From positions 524,402 through 588,401 of the forward strand of contig NZ_LMLW01000009.1 in assembly GCF_001422045.1 (NCBI RefSeq): a DNA stretch of 64,000 bases, read 5' to 3'. The notes under the pieces are model-generated. The model searched no databases. It was not told the DNA's origin and saw only the letters and a program-made list of their open reading frames with translations. Both the position numbers and the translations under genes were made by a program. Of the stretch, positions 18,390 through 28,010 are shown piece by piece; position 1 is the stretch's first letter, and each line of letters starts with the position of its first letter. The stretch comes from Sphingomonas sp. Leaf242. Its GTDB lineage: Bacteria > Pseudomonadota > Alphaproteobacteria > Sphingomonadales > Sphingomonadaceae.

Positions 18390-20114
18390 ATGACGCTCTA
18401 CACCCGTTTCGCCGCGCACATCGATGCGGCGCTCGACACGCTGACCGCGGCGGGGACGCTGCCGGCCGGTCTCGATCGCAAGAACGTCACGGTCGAGCCG
18501 CCGCGCGACACCAGCCACGGCGATCTCGCGACCAACGCCGCGATGGTGCTTGCCAAGCCTGCCAAGACCAATCCGCGCGTCCTCGCCGATGCGCTGGTCG
18601 CCGAACTGTCGAAGCTTGAGGACGTGGCCTCGGCGAGCGTAGCAGGCCCCGGCTTCATCAACCTGAAGCTGACCGACGACGCCTGGCGCGCCGAACTGGC
18701 CGCGATCCCCGAGGCGGGCGCCGACTACGGCCGATCGAAGCAGGGCGACGGGATCACCGTCAACATCGAGTATGTCTCGGCCAACCCGACCGGCCCGATG
18801 CACATGGGCCATTGCCGCGGTGCAGTAGTGGGCGATGCGCTCGCCAGCCTGCTTGAGTTCGCTGGCCACAAGGTGATCCGCGAATATTACGTCAACGACG
18901 CCGGCGGCCAGGTCGACGTGCTCGCGCGCTCGGTCCACCTCCGCTACCGCGAGGCGCTCGGCGAGACCGTCGAGATCCCCGAAGGCCTGTATCCCGGCGA
19001 TTATCTCGTCCCCGTCGGTCAGTCGCTCGCGAAGGAGTTCGGCGACCGCTACGTCGGCGCGCCCGAGAGCGAGTGGCTGATCACCTTCCGCACGCAGGCG
19101 GTCGCCGCGATGATGGTAATGATCCGCGCCGATCTCGCGCTGCTGGGGATCGAGCACGAGGTGTTCGCCTCGGAGGCCGAACTCCAGGCCGCGAAGAAGC
19201 CCGAAGCGGCCGAGGCGGAACTGCGTGCGCGCGATCTCGTCTATGACGGCGTGCTCGAAGCGCCGAAGGGCGAGACGCCCGACGATTGGGAGCCGGTCGA
19301 GCTGCCGCTGTTCCGCTCGTCGCAGTTCGGCGACGACCAGGATCGCCCGATCAAGAAGTCGAACGGGTCCTGGACCTATTTCGGCGCCGATCTCGCCTAT
19401 CATTTCCAGAAGAGCCAGAGCGCCGATCAGCTGATCGACATCTGGGGCGCGGATCACGGCGGCACGGTCAAGCGGATCGTCGCGGCGGTGGCGGCGCTGA
19501 CCGGCGGCAAGACGCGGTTCGACGTCAAGCTGGTCCAGATGGTCCGGCTGCTGCGCAACGGCGAGCCGGTCAAGATGTCGAAGCGGTCGGGCAATTTCGT
19601 CACGCTGGCGGACGTCGTGCGCGAGGTCGGCAAGGATGTCGTGCGCTTCACGATGCTGACGCGGCGGTCGGATGCGCAGATGGATTTCGACTTCGCCAAG
19701 GTGGTCGAGGCGTCGAAGGACAACCCGGTTTTCTATGTCCAGTACGCGCATGCTCGTATCGCATCGCTGCATCGGCGCGCGGAAGAGGCGGGAATCACGC
19801 CTATTTCTGCGGATTTGTCCCGGCTTGATACGGACGAGCTTGCCCTCGTACAGCTTGCAGCGCAGTTTCCACGGCTCGTCGAGATCGCCTCGACCGCGCG
19901 CGAACCACACAGAATTGCGTTTTATCTCTACGACTTGGCGGCAGCGTTCCACGCGCTATGGAATGTCGGAAACGATCGTCCCGACCGTCGTTTCCTGGTG
20001 ATCGAGGATCCACAGGCGACCGCGGCACGGCTTTTCTTGGCGTCCGCTATAGGGCAGATTATTCATAACGGCCTCGCCATCATGGGTGTCGAAGCGGTTT
20101 CGGAGATGAAGTGA
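18390..20114 (+). CDS. argS: Arginyl-tRNA synthetase
   Basis: ArgS charges tRNA-Arg with arginine. The 574-residue class I synthetase has the N-terminal Arg-tRNA recognition domain (about 1-95), the HIGH-type motif SANPTGPMHMGHCRG near residue 130, and the KMSKS-type motif VKMSKRSGN near 394, followed by the alpha-helical anticodon-binding domain. It is followed directly by a SPOR-domain gene whose ATG overlaps the argS stop (TGATG), a pairing that suggests co-transcription. Confidence 0.97.
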   Translation: MTLYTRFAAHIDAALDTLTAAGTLPAGLDRKNVTVEPPRDTSHGDLATNAAMVLAKPAKTNPRVLADALVAELSKLEDVASASVAGPGFINLKLTDDAWRAELAAIPEAGADYGRSKQGDGITVNIEYVSANPTGPMHMGHCRGAVVGDALASLLEFAGHKVIREYYVNDAGGQVDVLARSVHLRYREALGETVEIPEGLYPGDYLVPVGQSLAKEFGDRYVGAPESEWLITFRTQAVAAMMVMIRADLALLGIEHEVFASEAELQAAKKPEAAEAELRARDLVYDGVLEAPKGETPDDWEPVELPLFRSSQFGDDQDRPIKKSNGSWTYFGADLAYHFQKSQSADQLIDIWGADHGGTVKRIVAAVAALTGGKTRFDVKLVQMVRLLRNGEPVKMSKRSGNFVTLADVVREVGKDVVRFTMLTRRSDAQMDFDFAKVVEASKDNPVFYVQYAHARIASLHRRAEEAGITPISADLSRLDTDELALVQLAAQFPRLVEIASTAREPHRIAFYLYDLAAAFHALWNVGNDRPDRRFLVIEDPQATAARLFLASAIGQIIHNGLAIMGVEAVSEMK

Positions 20115-20833
20115 TGGCCGAAGATATGGATCTGCGCGAGGAAGACCGGCTCCCCTGGCTCGAAACCGTCGAGCCGGACGAGCAGGAAACCGTTGGCATC
20201 GGCCGCGTCATTGCGCTCGTCGTGCTCGGTCTCGCGGTGCTCGCGGCGATCATCTTCGGCATCTACAAGCTGCAACAGCGCGCGCCGACCGGCGGCGGCC
20301 AGATGATCGCCGCGCAGGAAGGCGACTACAAGGTCAAGCCCGACGACGCCGGCGGCCTGAAGGTCAAGGGCGAGGGCGATTCGGCGATCGCGACCAGTGC
20401 GGGGAAGTCGGGTAACGGCGCGATCGATCTGCGCGGCGTGCCGGAAGCGCCTGTCGACGGCAAGCGTGCGGTCGCGGCCAAGACTGATGACACAGCGGGC
20501 CGCAACGCGGTCGCACAGGTTCCTGCATCGGGGGGGCGGCTGGTCGCGACGGCACCGCTGTCAGCGTCGAAGCCGAGTGGCGCCGGCGCGGCTACTGGCG
20601 GTTCGCTGGTCCAGCTCGGTGCGTATCCGAGCGAAGCAGTCGCCAACGCGGCCTGGACGAACTTCTCGAAGCGGTTCGCGTATGTCGGCGCGCTCGGCAA
20701 GTCGGTCCAGCCGGTCGCGACGGGCGGTCGGACCCTGTATCGCCTGCGCGTGAACGCAGGCAGCGCGAACCAGGCGGCGGATATCTGTGGCCGGTTGCGG
20801 GTCGCTGGCGAGACTTGCTTCGTCGCCAGCTAA
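20114..20833 (+). CDS. Membrane-anchored SPOR domain protein
   Basis: SPOR domains bind septal peptidoglycan lacking stem peptides. The 239-residue product starts with an acidic cytoplasmic segment (about 1-28), one membrane helix (about 30-50, VIALVVLGLAVLAAIIFGIY), a low-complexity periplasmic linker, and a C-terminal SPOR domain (about 160-239; SLVQLGAYPSEAVANAAW to CGRLRVAGETCFVAS). The two Cys near the end may form a disulfide. ATG 20114 overlaps the argS stop; GTG 20111 is an alternative. It is the second SPOR protein in this window. Confidence 0.88.
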   Translation: MAEDMDLREEDRLPWLETVEPDEQETVGIGRVIALVVLGLAVLAAIIFGIYKLQQRAPTGGGQMIAAQEGDYKVKPDDAGGLKVKGEGDSAIATSAGKSGNGAIDLRGVPEAPVDGKRAVAAKTDDTAGRNAVAQVPASGGRLVATAPLSASKPSGAGAATGGSLVQLGAYPSEAVANAAWTNFSKRFAYVGALGKSVQPVATGGRTLYRLRVNAGSANQAADICGRLRVAGETCFVAS

Positions 20834-21061
20834 GAGCTGTGGCGATCGGCGGGAGCTGGACTATTTGCTGCTGACCGTGGCTGGACGCCGGTTGTCATAG
20901 ATCTATTTGTTGCGCGCGGTTTCGGTGGCGTGATGACACCGCCAAGGTGCGACCGGCCTCGCGCACGGCGTTCTGCTTAAGGTTGTGCGCGTCGCGCTAC
21001 GGTCGCGCGACGCTATCGCACAGTCGATCGTCTTTGCCGGGCTTGGCGACCCGCTAGGGCA

Positions 21062-21331
21062 TCACACCACGCGACGATGCTTTCCACCGTATTTGCGCCC
21101 GATATAATCGCCGATCTGTGCGACTTCGGTGGCTGCGGCGAGCGCGCCGTTCATCTGGCAAGGAAGTGGATCGCTGTCGTGATTGGCGACCCGGGCCTGA
21201 ACCTTGTCGCACAACTCCTCGATATCCGCGCGCGACAGAACGTTCTTCTCTCGCAATAGGCAGATGAGGCTTTGCAGGATGACGAGGTTTTTGTCTTCGG
21301 GGTCCGCTTCGAGCTTCAGGGGCGTCGCCAT
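21062..21331 (-). CDS. Small hypothetical protein
   Basis: The 89-residue product is not recognised. It contains a predicted helical region (NLVILQSLICLLREKNVLSR, then ADIEELCDKVQARVANH) and two Cys, and ends in a basic YIGRKYGGKHRRVV tail. AGGAG precedes two adjacent ATGs (21334 and 21331); the second has the better spacing. It stands alone, with no visible gene in the flanking 20834-21061 and 21335-21562 gaps. The downstream flank has a degraded piece of repeat E near 21503-21540. Confidence 0.7.
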   Translation of the reverse strand: MATPLKLEADPEDKNLVILQSLICLLREKNVLSRADIEELCDKVQARVANHDSDPLPCQMNGALAAATEVAQIGDYIGRKYGGKHRRVV

Positions 21332-21562
21332 CATGCCTCTCCTTCAATGTTTTCAGTAGACTATGCCCATCTGGACCGGTTGCAAGCCCTAAAGCCAAAA
21401 ATGACGTACCGATTGCTCGAAACCGGAGGACTATCCTTCTGGTCCGCAGGCGTTTCGAGCGTCAATCCCGTACCGCATAAGTTATCTGCCGTTCCTTCCG
21501 GATGCTGTCGGTCCGAGTGAAGCCGGGGTGACGGAACGGGTTGGCGTGCTTATCTGTGTGCG

Positions 21563-23794
21563 ATGTACAAACCAAAAGCCGGTCTTCCGACGCGCGAGCA
21601 GATCCTCGACTTCATCGCCACGTCCAACGTGCCCGCGGGCAAACGCGAGATCGCCAAGGGCTTCGGGCTCAGCGCGCAGGACAAGATCGGGCTCAAGGCG
21701 CTGCTGAAGGACATGGCCGACGAGGGGCTGATCGACAGCGCCCCCGGTCGCGCGTTCCACAAGATGGGCGGCATTCCTAAGGTGACGGTGCTGCGGATCG
21801 CCGATGTCGATGACGGCGGCAACGTCTGGGCGGTCCCGGAGCGCTGGGAGGCGGAGGGCGTGCCGCCGCCGCGTCTGCGCGTGCGCGAACGGAAACGCGG
21901 GGCGCTGGGCGTTGGCGAGCGAATCCTCGCGCGCACCGAGGAGGCCGGGAACGGCTGGATCGCGCATCCGATGAAGGTGCTCGCGCCGGCGTCCGAGCAA
22001 GTGTTGGGCGTGCTGCGCGAGGATGGCGGGCGGCTCTGGCTGACGGGGGTCGACAAGCGCGAGCAGCGTGAGTTCGCGGTCGCGGACGCGGGCGGCGCGG
22101 CACCGGGCGACCTCGTGTTGGCGGAACTCGCTGGCAAGCCGCCCAAGATCGCGGCACGCGTCGTGTCGAAGTTGGGCGATCCTTTTGCGGCGCGCAGTTT
22201 CTCGCTGATCGCGATCCACAAGCTCGGGATTCCGGACGTGTTCTCGCAGGAGGCGCTCGACGAGGCGGAGCGGGTGTCGAAACTTCCGTTGGGTGAGGGG
22301 CGTGAGGATCTGCGCGACCTGCCGATCGTCGCGATCGATCCCGAGGATGCGCGCGATCACGACGATGCGGTCTGGGCGGAAGCGGATGACGATCCCTCCA
22401 ATGCGGGCGGGTGGAAGGCGATCGTCGCGATCGCCGATGTCAGCTTTTACGTGCGGCCGAAGTCGGAGGTCGACCGCGAGGCGCGGCGGCGCGGGAACTC
22501 GGTGTATTTCCCCGACCGGGTCGTGCCGATGCTGCCGGAAATCCTGTCAGCGGAGGTGTGTTCGCTGAAGGAAGGTGCCGACCGTGCCGCGCTCGCGTGC
22601 CATTTGCGGATCGGCAAGGATGGCTCGCTTAAGTCGTGGCGCTTTACGCGCGCGGTGGTGCGGATCGCCGCGAACCTTGCGTATGAGGAGGCGCAGGCGA
22701 TCATCGACGCCGCATCGCCGGTGGTGGACGAGCGCGGCGACATGCTGAGCGTATTGCAGCCGCTCTGGGCTGGCTGGCATGCTCTGGCCAAGGCGCGGGA
22801 TGCGCGGGCGCCGCTCGATCTCGATTTGCCGGAGCGTCGCGTGGTGCTCGACGAGCAGGGACGGATCATGTCGGTGTCGCCGCGCGAACGGCTCGATGCG
22901 CACCGGTTGATCGAGGACTACATGATCGCCGCCAACGTTGCCGCCGCCAAGGCGCTGGAGGCGAAGAAGGCGCCGGTGATGTACCGCATCCACGAGCCGC
23001 CGAGCCGCGAGAAGTTGGCGGCGCTCAAGGAGTATCTGGAGACGTTCGACGTGCCGTTCGCGCTCGGGCAGGTCGTCCGTCCGGCGACGTTCAACCACAT
23101 CATCGAGCGGATCGGCGATGCGGATTTCCGCCCGCAGGTGATGGAGCAGATTCTGCGCACGCAGACCCAGGCTTATTACGCGCCCGGCAATCACGGGCAT
23201 TTCGGCCTCAGTCTGGGCAGCTACGCGCATTTCACCTCGCCGATCCGGCGCTATGCCGATCTGCTCGTCCACCGCTCGCTGGTGTCCGCCTACGGTCTTG
23301 GTGAGGGCGGGTTGCCGGCGGACGATGCGGCCAACGTGGAGTCGGTCGGCGAGATCATCAGCCGGCTGGAGCGCCGCGCGATGGAGGCGGAGCGCGATAC
23401 CACCGATCGCTATGTCGCGGCGTTCCTGTCGGAGCGCGTCGGCCAGGTGATAGACGTGCGGATCACCGGCGTGACCAATTTCGGCTTCTTCGCGACGGTC
23501 GAGGGGATCGGCGGCGACGGCCTTATGCCGGTGCGGGACCTGGGCGGCGAGTATTTCCGCTTCGACGAGGGGGCGCGCACGCTGACCGGCGAGCATAGCG
23601 GCGATGTCTTCGCGCAGGGGCAGACACTGGAGTTGCGGCTGGCAGAGGCGAACCCGGTGTCGGGTGCCCTCCGCTTCGAGATGCCCGAGGGGAAAGGGGC
23701 GGCCCAGCCTCCCCGTGGCGGACGCAAGCCGGTGCGCGAGATCAAGCGGCGCGGTCGCCCGGCGAACATCCGCCACCAAGGCAAGCGACGTTAG
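21563..23794 (+). CDS. rnr: Ribonuclease R
   Basis: RNase R is a 3'-to-5' exoribonuclease able to digest structured RNA. The 743-residue protein has an N-terminal helix-turn-helix-like segment (about 10-70), cold-shock type domains, the RNB catalytic domain with the Asp cluster in IDPEDARDHDDAVWAE near residue 255, and an S1 domain (about 625-705; VGQVIDVRITGVTNFGFF), then a basic tail ending KRR. Length is as expected. It is followed by two small membrane protein genes. Confidence 0.95.
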   Translation: MYKPKAGLPTREQILDFIATSNVPAGKREIAKGFGLSAQDKIGLKALLKDMADEGLIDSAPGRAFHKMGGIPKVTVLRIADVDDGGNVWAVPERWEAEGVPPPRLRVRERKRGALGVGERILARTEEAGNGWIAHPMKVLAPASEQVLGVLREDGGRLWLTGVDKREQREFAVADAGGAAPGDLVLAELAGKPPKIAARVVSKLGDPFAARSFSLIAIHKLGIPDVFSQEALDEAERVSKLPLGEGREDLRDLPIVAIDPEDARDHDDAVWAEADDDPSNAGGWKAIVAIADVSFYVRPKSEVDREARRRGNSVYFPDRVVPMLPEILSAEVCSLKEGADRAALACHLRIGKDGSLKSWRFTRAVVRIAANLAYEEAQAIIDAASPVVDERGDMLSVLQPLWAGWHALAKARDARAPLDLDLPERRVVLDEQGRIMSVSPRERLDAHRLIEDYMIAANVAAAKALEAKKAPVMYRIHEPPSREKLAALKEYLETFDVPFALGQVVRPATFNHIIERIGDADFRPQVMEQILRTQTQAYYAPGNHGHFGLSLGSYAHFTSPIRRYADLLVHRSLVSAYGLGEGGLPADDAANVESVGEIISRLERRAMEAERDTTDRYVAAFLSERVGQVIDVRITGVTNFGFFATVEGIGGDGLMPVRDLGGEYFRFDEGARTLTGEHSGDVFAQGQTLELRLAEANPVSGALRFEMPEGKGAAQPPRGGRKPVREIKRRGRPANIRHQGKRR

Positions 23795-23843
23795 GATTTG
23801 CGCAAACCCTCCGCGTTATGCGAGATCGGCGCGGGGGGAGAGT

Positions 23844-24140
23844 ATGCGGGGACTTATACTAGGCCGATCGCGTCGACGGATCGTCAAGGATTTCGTCGCG
23901 GCACGGGCCACGTCGGCTGATCGTGCGATCCCCTATGTCGCGAACGACGCGCGGATATTTCGCCAACTTCGAGTCTATGGCGCGATCGTCGACGACGGGG
24001 CGGGGCGTTATCATCTCGATGCGCGAGGGCTCGGCGCATTTCGCGCTTCGGTACGACTTCGAGCCGCAGCGATCGTCGGGGTATCGGGCGTCGCTGCAAG
24101 CGTTGCGGCGGCGGCGACGGTCTTCGCGCTTGCCGAATAA
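23844..24140 (+). CDS. Small membrane protein, tandem paralogue 1
   Basis: Not a family I recognise. The 98-residue product from ATG 23844 (GGGGGAG upstream) has a soluble part (about 1-70) and a C-terminal hydrophobic segment (AAAIVGVSGVAASVAAAATV). The soluble part, with ARIFRQLRVYGAIVDDGAG then RYHLDARGL, resembles a small winged-helix fold. The next gene has the same layout: aligned pieces are ADRAIPYVANDARIF with DDAIVFLPRDAREQATF, and GRYHLD with GRFYFD. It begins 49 bases after rnr and may be co-transcribed. Confidence 0.65.
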   Translation: MRGLILGRSRRRIVKDFVAARATSADRAIPYVANDARIFRQLRVYGAIVDDGAGRYHLDARGLGAFRASVRLRAAAIVGVSGVAASVAAAATVFALAE

Positions 24141-24171
24141 GCTCTCGCCGGTAAATCCGAGCCCATCCGGC

Positions 24172-24471
24172 ATGCCGATGGCGTTGCGTCCGCATCGGAT
24201 CCGCGGAGTCATCCCGGCGCTGTTTCTGGCGCGACACGCGATCGGACCCGACGATGCGATCGTCTTCCTACCGCGTGATGCTCGGGAGCAGGCGACTTTC
24301 GATCGGCTGCGCGCCAACGGCATCGTCCGCGAAACCGCACCGGGCCGCTTCTACTTCGATCTCGACGCGCATTATGCTGCCGTCGAACGACGCCGACGTC
24401 TCGCTATGCCAATCGCCATCATCGTGTCGGTGCTGATTGCCTGGATCGCCACGCGGTTCTTTCGCGGTTGA
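24172..24471 (+). CDS. Small membrane protein, tandem paralogue 2
   Basis: The 99-residue product has the same plan as its upstream neighbour: soluble N-terminal domain with RLRANGIVRETAPGRFYFDL near residues 52-71, a basic stretch ERRRRLA, and one C-terminal membrane helix (MPIAIIVSVLIAWIATRFF). Starts at 24172 and 24178 are both possible; neither has a good ribosome site, so translation may be coupled to the upstream gene 31 bases away. Its stop abuts the stop of the convergent reductase gene with no gap. Confidence 0.65.
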   Translation: MPMALRPHRIRGVIPALFLARHAIGPDDAIVFLPRDAREQATFDRLRANGIVRETAPGRFYFDLDAHYAAVERRRRLAMPIAIIVSVLIAWIATRFFRG

Positions 24472-25629
24472 TCACCCGACCGTGAAGGTCAGCCCCGCCT
24501 TCGCCACCAGCCGATCGCGCAACTTTGCTCCCATCAGCGCGCCCGGCGTCCAGATCCCGCCATCGCCCTCCACGTCCTGGACGAGGCACAGCGCCGCCTC
24601 GGCGATCATCTTGCTGGTCGAGCCATAGCCGGGATCGCGGTCGCCGGTTACGACCGTGTCGATCCGCTCGCCGTCGGGCATGATGCCTGCGAACAGCAGG
24701 TCGTAATGGCCGGCATCGCGCTCCTCCTTCGACGGGCCTTCGCCGGGTTTCGGCCCCTTGTCGCCCGAGAATGGATTGAACTTCGCGATCGCCTCCGCCG
24801 CAACCTTGCCGAGATCGCCCAGCCCCGCGACCATCATCTCGTCATAGACGAAGTCCGCGCCATAGGCCTCGCCGAGCAGGAAATTGGTGCGGTGGACGTT
24901 CTTCGTATTGATTGGCGCCATCACGAACGGCGCGACCCAGGCCGAGAGGGTCGTGTCGTATTCGGGGAGCAGCCCGGTCGGCTGATGCGGTCCCTGGAAG
25001 CCGGGGGTGAGCGCGAACGGGCTGGTCAGCAGCTTGACGATGCCGGGATCGCGCGCGACGGCGGCGAGCGTCGCCTTGAGGCTGGCCGCGGTGCCGCCCG
25101 AGAACGTGCCCTGCATTTTCCGCACGCGGCCTTTCACGCGGGGGGCGGGGGCGCCGTATTTCGCCTTTGCCGCCTCCTGCAGCGTCAGCACGCCGAGATC
25201 GAACGGGATGGAATCGAAGCCGCAGGAGAACACGATGCGCGCACCGGTCCGCGTCGCTTCGCCTTCGTGCGCATCGATCATGTGGCGCATCCAGGCTGGC
25301 TCGCCGCACAGGTCGACATAGCCGGTGCCGGTCGCGGCGCAGGCGGCGACGAGGTTGGAGCCGTACAGCTGGTACGGTCCGACCGTGGAAATGACGACGG
25401 TGGCGCGTTCGGCCATCGCGCGGAGGCTGGCGGGATCGTCCGAGTCGGCGGTGATCAGCGGCGTGTCGGCGGGGGCACCGATCAGGTCGCGGACCTCCTG
25501 CAGTTTTGCGAGCGACCGCCCGGCCATCGCCCAGCGAACGCCGGTCGGGTAGGTCTGAACGAGGTACTCCGCCACGAGCCGCCCGGTGAACCCGGTTGCG
25601 CCGTAGATGACGATGTCGAAGTCGCGCAT
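24472..25629 (-). CDS. Saccharopine dehydrogenase-like NAD(P)-binding reductase
   Basis: The 385-residue product belongs to the saccharopine dehydrogenase / trans-acting enoyl reductase group. The N-terminus carries a Rossmann signature IVIYGATGFTGRLVAEYL (about 5-22), followed by WAMAGRSLAKL and STVGPYQLYG, and CGFDSIPFDLG near 150. The real substrate is unknown; some relatives act in lipid synthesis in mycobacteria. ATG 25629 is preferred because AGGAG lies 6 bases before it; ATG 25635 lies against the ribosome site. The frame stays open far upstream, but that stretch is antisense to the ABC transporter gene and is not coding. Confidence 0.85.
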   Translation of the reverse strand: MRDFDIVIYGATGFTGRLVAEYLVQTYPTGVRWAMAGRSLAKLQEVRDLIGAPADTPLITADSDDPASLRAMAERATVVISTVGPYQLYGSNLVAACAATGTGYVDLCGEPAWMRHMIDAHEGEATRTGARIVFSCGFDSIPFDLGVLTLQEAAKAKYGAPAPRVKGRVRKMQGTFSGGTAASLKATLAAVARDPGIVKLLTSPFALTPGFQGPHQPTGLLPEYDTTLSAWVAPFVMAPINTKNVHRTNFLLGEAYGADFVYDEMMVAGLGDLGKVAAEAIAKFNPFSGDKGPKPGEGPSKEERDAGHYDLLFAGIMPDGERIDTVVTGDRDPGYGSTSKMIAEAALCLVQDVEGDGGIWTPGALMGAKLRDRLVAKAGLTFTVG

Positions 25630-25737
25630 ATCCATCTCCTCTTTTGCCGAGTTTGCGCGCGCGGGCATGGCATCGCAAATGAAACGCCATCGTCGGCATG
25701 GCTCGCCAAGGCCACGCCTATCTGCGAAGATCACCCG

Positions 25738-26076
25738 ATGGCATCCGATCGCAAGACCGTCGCGTTCATCGTCGACCAGCTCGCCGCGGCGGGGGATGTT
25801 TCCGCAAAGCCGATGTTCGGCGAATACGGCGTCTATTGCGACGGCAGGATGGTCGCGCTGATCTGTGATGAGCAGCTCTTCGTCAAACCGACACCGGGTG
25901 GCCGCGCGTTCGCGGGGGCGATCGACGAAGCGCCGCCCTATCCGGGCGCGAAACCGTGCCTGCTGGTCGACGCGGATCGCTGGGACGATGCGGAGTGGCT
26001 GGCCGAACTCGTCCGCATCTCGACCGCCGAATTGCCGATGCCGAAACCGAAAAAGCCCAAGGTCAAAAAGGTCTAG
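25738..26076 (+). CDS. TfoX N-terminal domain protein
   Basis: The 112-residue product is a stand-alone TfoX N-terminal domain: FIVDQLAAAGDVSAKPMFG, then YGVYCDGRMVALICDEQLFV and PYPGAKPCLLVD, with a basic tail of Lys/Pro (KPKKPKVKKV). In gamma-proteobacteria TfoX controls competence, but single-domain versions in other bacteria have no established role. It is divergent from the reductase gene and its TAG stop overlaps the stop of the ABC exporter on the other strand within CTAG. Confidence 0.88.
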   Translation: MASDRKTVAFIVDQLAAAGDVSAKPMFGEYGVYCDGRMVALICDEQLFVKPTPGGRAFAGAIDEAPPYPGAKPCLLVDADRWDDAEWLAELVRISTAELPMPKPKKPKVKKV

Positions 26077-27848
26077 GCGGCCTCGTTGAACTGCAGGCTC
26101 GCCAGCCGCGCATAGAGCCCGCTGTTGGTCATCAGCGACCCGTGCGAGCCTTCTTCGACGATCTGACCGTCGCTCATCACGATGATCCGCTCGGCCGCGC
26201 GCACGGTGGCGAGGCGGTGCGCGATGACCAGCGTGGTGCGGTTCGTCATCAGCCGCTCGAGCGCTTCCTGCACGAGCCGCTCGCTTTCGGCATCGAGCGC
26301 ACTGGTGGCCTCGTCGAGCAGCAGGATCGGCGCATCGCGGAGGAGCGCGCGCGCGATCGTGACGCGCTGGCGCTGGCCACCCGACAGCCGTGCGCCGCCT
26401 TCGCCGAGGAACGTGTCGAGGCCCTCGGGTAGCTTGCGCAGGAATTCGGCGGCATTGGCGGCTTCGGCGGCGGCCCAGAGCTGGTCGTCGGTCGCGGACC
26501 AGTCGCCGTAGCGGAGATTGTCGCGCGCCGAGGCGCCGAAGATGATCGTCTCCTGCGGGACCATCGCGATGCGGGCGCGGACTTCCGCCGGGTCGGCGTC
26601 GCGCAGGTCGATGCCGTCGAGCGTCACGCGGCCGGCGTCGGGATCGTAGAAGCGCTGGACCAGCTGGAATAGGGTGGTCTTGCCCGCGCCCGAAGGACCG
26701 ACGACGGCAACCGTCTCGCCCGGCTTCACGTCGAGCGAGAAGCCGTTGAGCGCGGCAACGTCGCGCCGCGTTGGGTAGTGGAACTGCACCCCCTCGAACG
26801 CGAGCGCGCCGCGTGGCGGTTGGGGCAGGGCGACCGGGTTGGCGGGCGCGGCGATCTCGGGCTTTTCGCGGAGCAACTCGGACAAGCGTCCGGCCGCACC
26901 GGCGCCGCGCAACAGGTCGCCGTACACTTCGGTGAGCGCGCCGAACGCGCCTGCGACGATGCCGCCTGTCAGGACGAACGCGGCGATCGCGCCACCGCTG
27001 ATGCGGCCGGCAGCGACGTCGATCGCGCCTTCCCACAGGACTAGCGTGATTGATCCGAAGACGAGGCCGATGACGATCGCGGTCATCACCGCACGCAGCA
27101 TGATCCGCGCGCGAGCAGCGGCGAAGGTCGCGCTGACCGCGTCAGAGAAGCGGATCGCCTCGCGGTCTTCCTGCCCGAATGCCTGCACGACCTTCATCGC
27201 GCCGAGCGTCTCGGTCGCGATCGAGCCGACGTCGGCGACTCGGTCCTGCGACGTGCGCGAGTAGTTGCGGACGCGTTTGCCGAGCAGCGCGATCGGCAGG
27301 ATGATCAGCGGGATGCCGATCATCAGCATGCCCGCGAGTTTGGGCGAGATCGCGAACAGGTAGATCAGCCCGCCGATGCCGGTGAAGGTGTTGCGGAGCG
27401 CTATCGACACCGTGCTGCCGACGACCTGTTCGATCAGCGCTGTGTCGGAGGTGAGACGCGAGGCGATCTCCGACGGACGGTTCTCCTCGAAGAAGCGCGG
27501 TGTCAGGCGGAGCAGGTGGCGCTGCACGTTTGTGCGGATATCCGCGACGACGCGTTCGCCTAGCCACGACACGTAATAGAAGCGCACCGCGGTCGCGAGG
27601 GCGAGCACCACGACGATCATCAGCAAATAGTGGAACGAGTTGGCGACCGACCCGCCCGCACCGGGGCCGAAGCCGCGGTCGATGACGCGCTTAAATCCGT
27701 ACGGAATGCCGATCGTCGCCGCCGACGTCATCATCAGCGCGAGCCCCGCGAAAGCGATCTGGCGAGGATATTGGGAGGCGTGACGCCACACCATCGCGAG
27801 ATCGCCGATCCGGCGGGACGTCTTCTCTTCGGGTATCGGCTTGGCCAT
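26073..27848 (-). CDS. ABC exporter half-transporter (MsbA/LmrA type)
   Basis: The 591-residue protein combines a six-helix export membrane domain (about 25-320) with an ATPase domain (about 350-590). Visible ATPase motifs are Walker A VGPSGAGKTTLF, signature LSGGQRQRVTIARALL, Walker B ILLLDEATSALD and H-loop VIAHRLATV. It probably works as a homodimer and exports a lipid or hydrophobic compound; the substrate cannot be told. It is transcribed alone, divergent from phaZ. Confidence 0.93.
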   Translation of the reverse strand: MAKPIPEEKTSRRIGDLAMVWRHASQYPRQIAFAGLALMMTSAATIGIPYGFKRVIDRGFGPGAGGSVANSFHYLLMIVVVLALATAVRFYYVSWLGERVVADIRTNVQRHLLRLTPRFFEENRPSEIASRLTSDTALIEQVVGSTVSIALRNTFTGIGGLIYLFAISPKLAGMLMIGIPLIILPIALLGKRVRNYSRTSQDRVADVGSIATETLGAMKVVQAFGQEDREAIRFSDAVSATFAAARARIMLRAVMTAIVIGLVFGSITLVLWEGAIDVAAGRISGGAIAAFVLTGGIVAGAFGALTEVYGDLLRGAGAAGRLSELLREKPEIAAPANPVALPQPPRGALAFEGVQFHYPTRRDVAALNGFSLDVKPGETVAVVGPSGAGKTTLFQLVQRFYDPDAGRVTLDGIDLRDADPAEVRARIAMVPQETIIFGASARDNLRYGDWSATDDQLWAAAEAANAAEFLRKLPEGLDTFLGEGGARLSGGQRQRVTIARALLRDAPILLLDEATSALDAESERLVQEALERLMTNRTTLVIAHRLATVRAAERIIVMSDGQIVEEGSHGSLMTNSGLYARLASLQFNEAA

Positions 27849-28010
27849 GCGCGGTGCCTAGCAGTGGCGGGGGTGGCGCTCAACGAGAACCGGGCGTCGC
27901 CGAGACCGGTGATCCGGTCGCGCGGGACAGAGCCGCGGTCGATCGCGCGTTGCACTGCGGCAAAATTGCGTTACCACCGTGCAAAGCCCGATGAGGCGAG
28001 AGGATACCGC

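Noticed and set aside
24472..27036. One 854-codon open frame on the minus strand that would fuse a long protein to the reductase
   Set aside because: Only the part from 25629 down has a recognisable domain. The upstream part runs through the TfoX-like gene and in the wrong frame through the ABC exporter gene; its product is Arg/Pro-rich noise.
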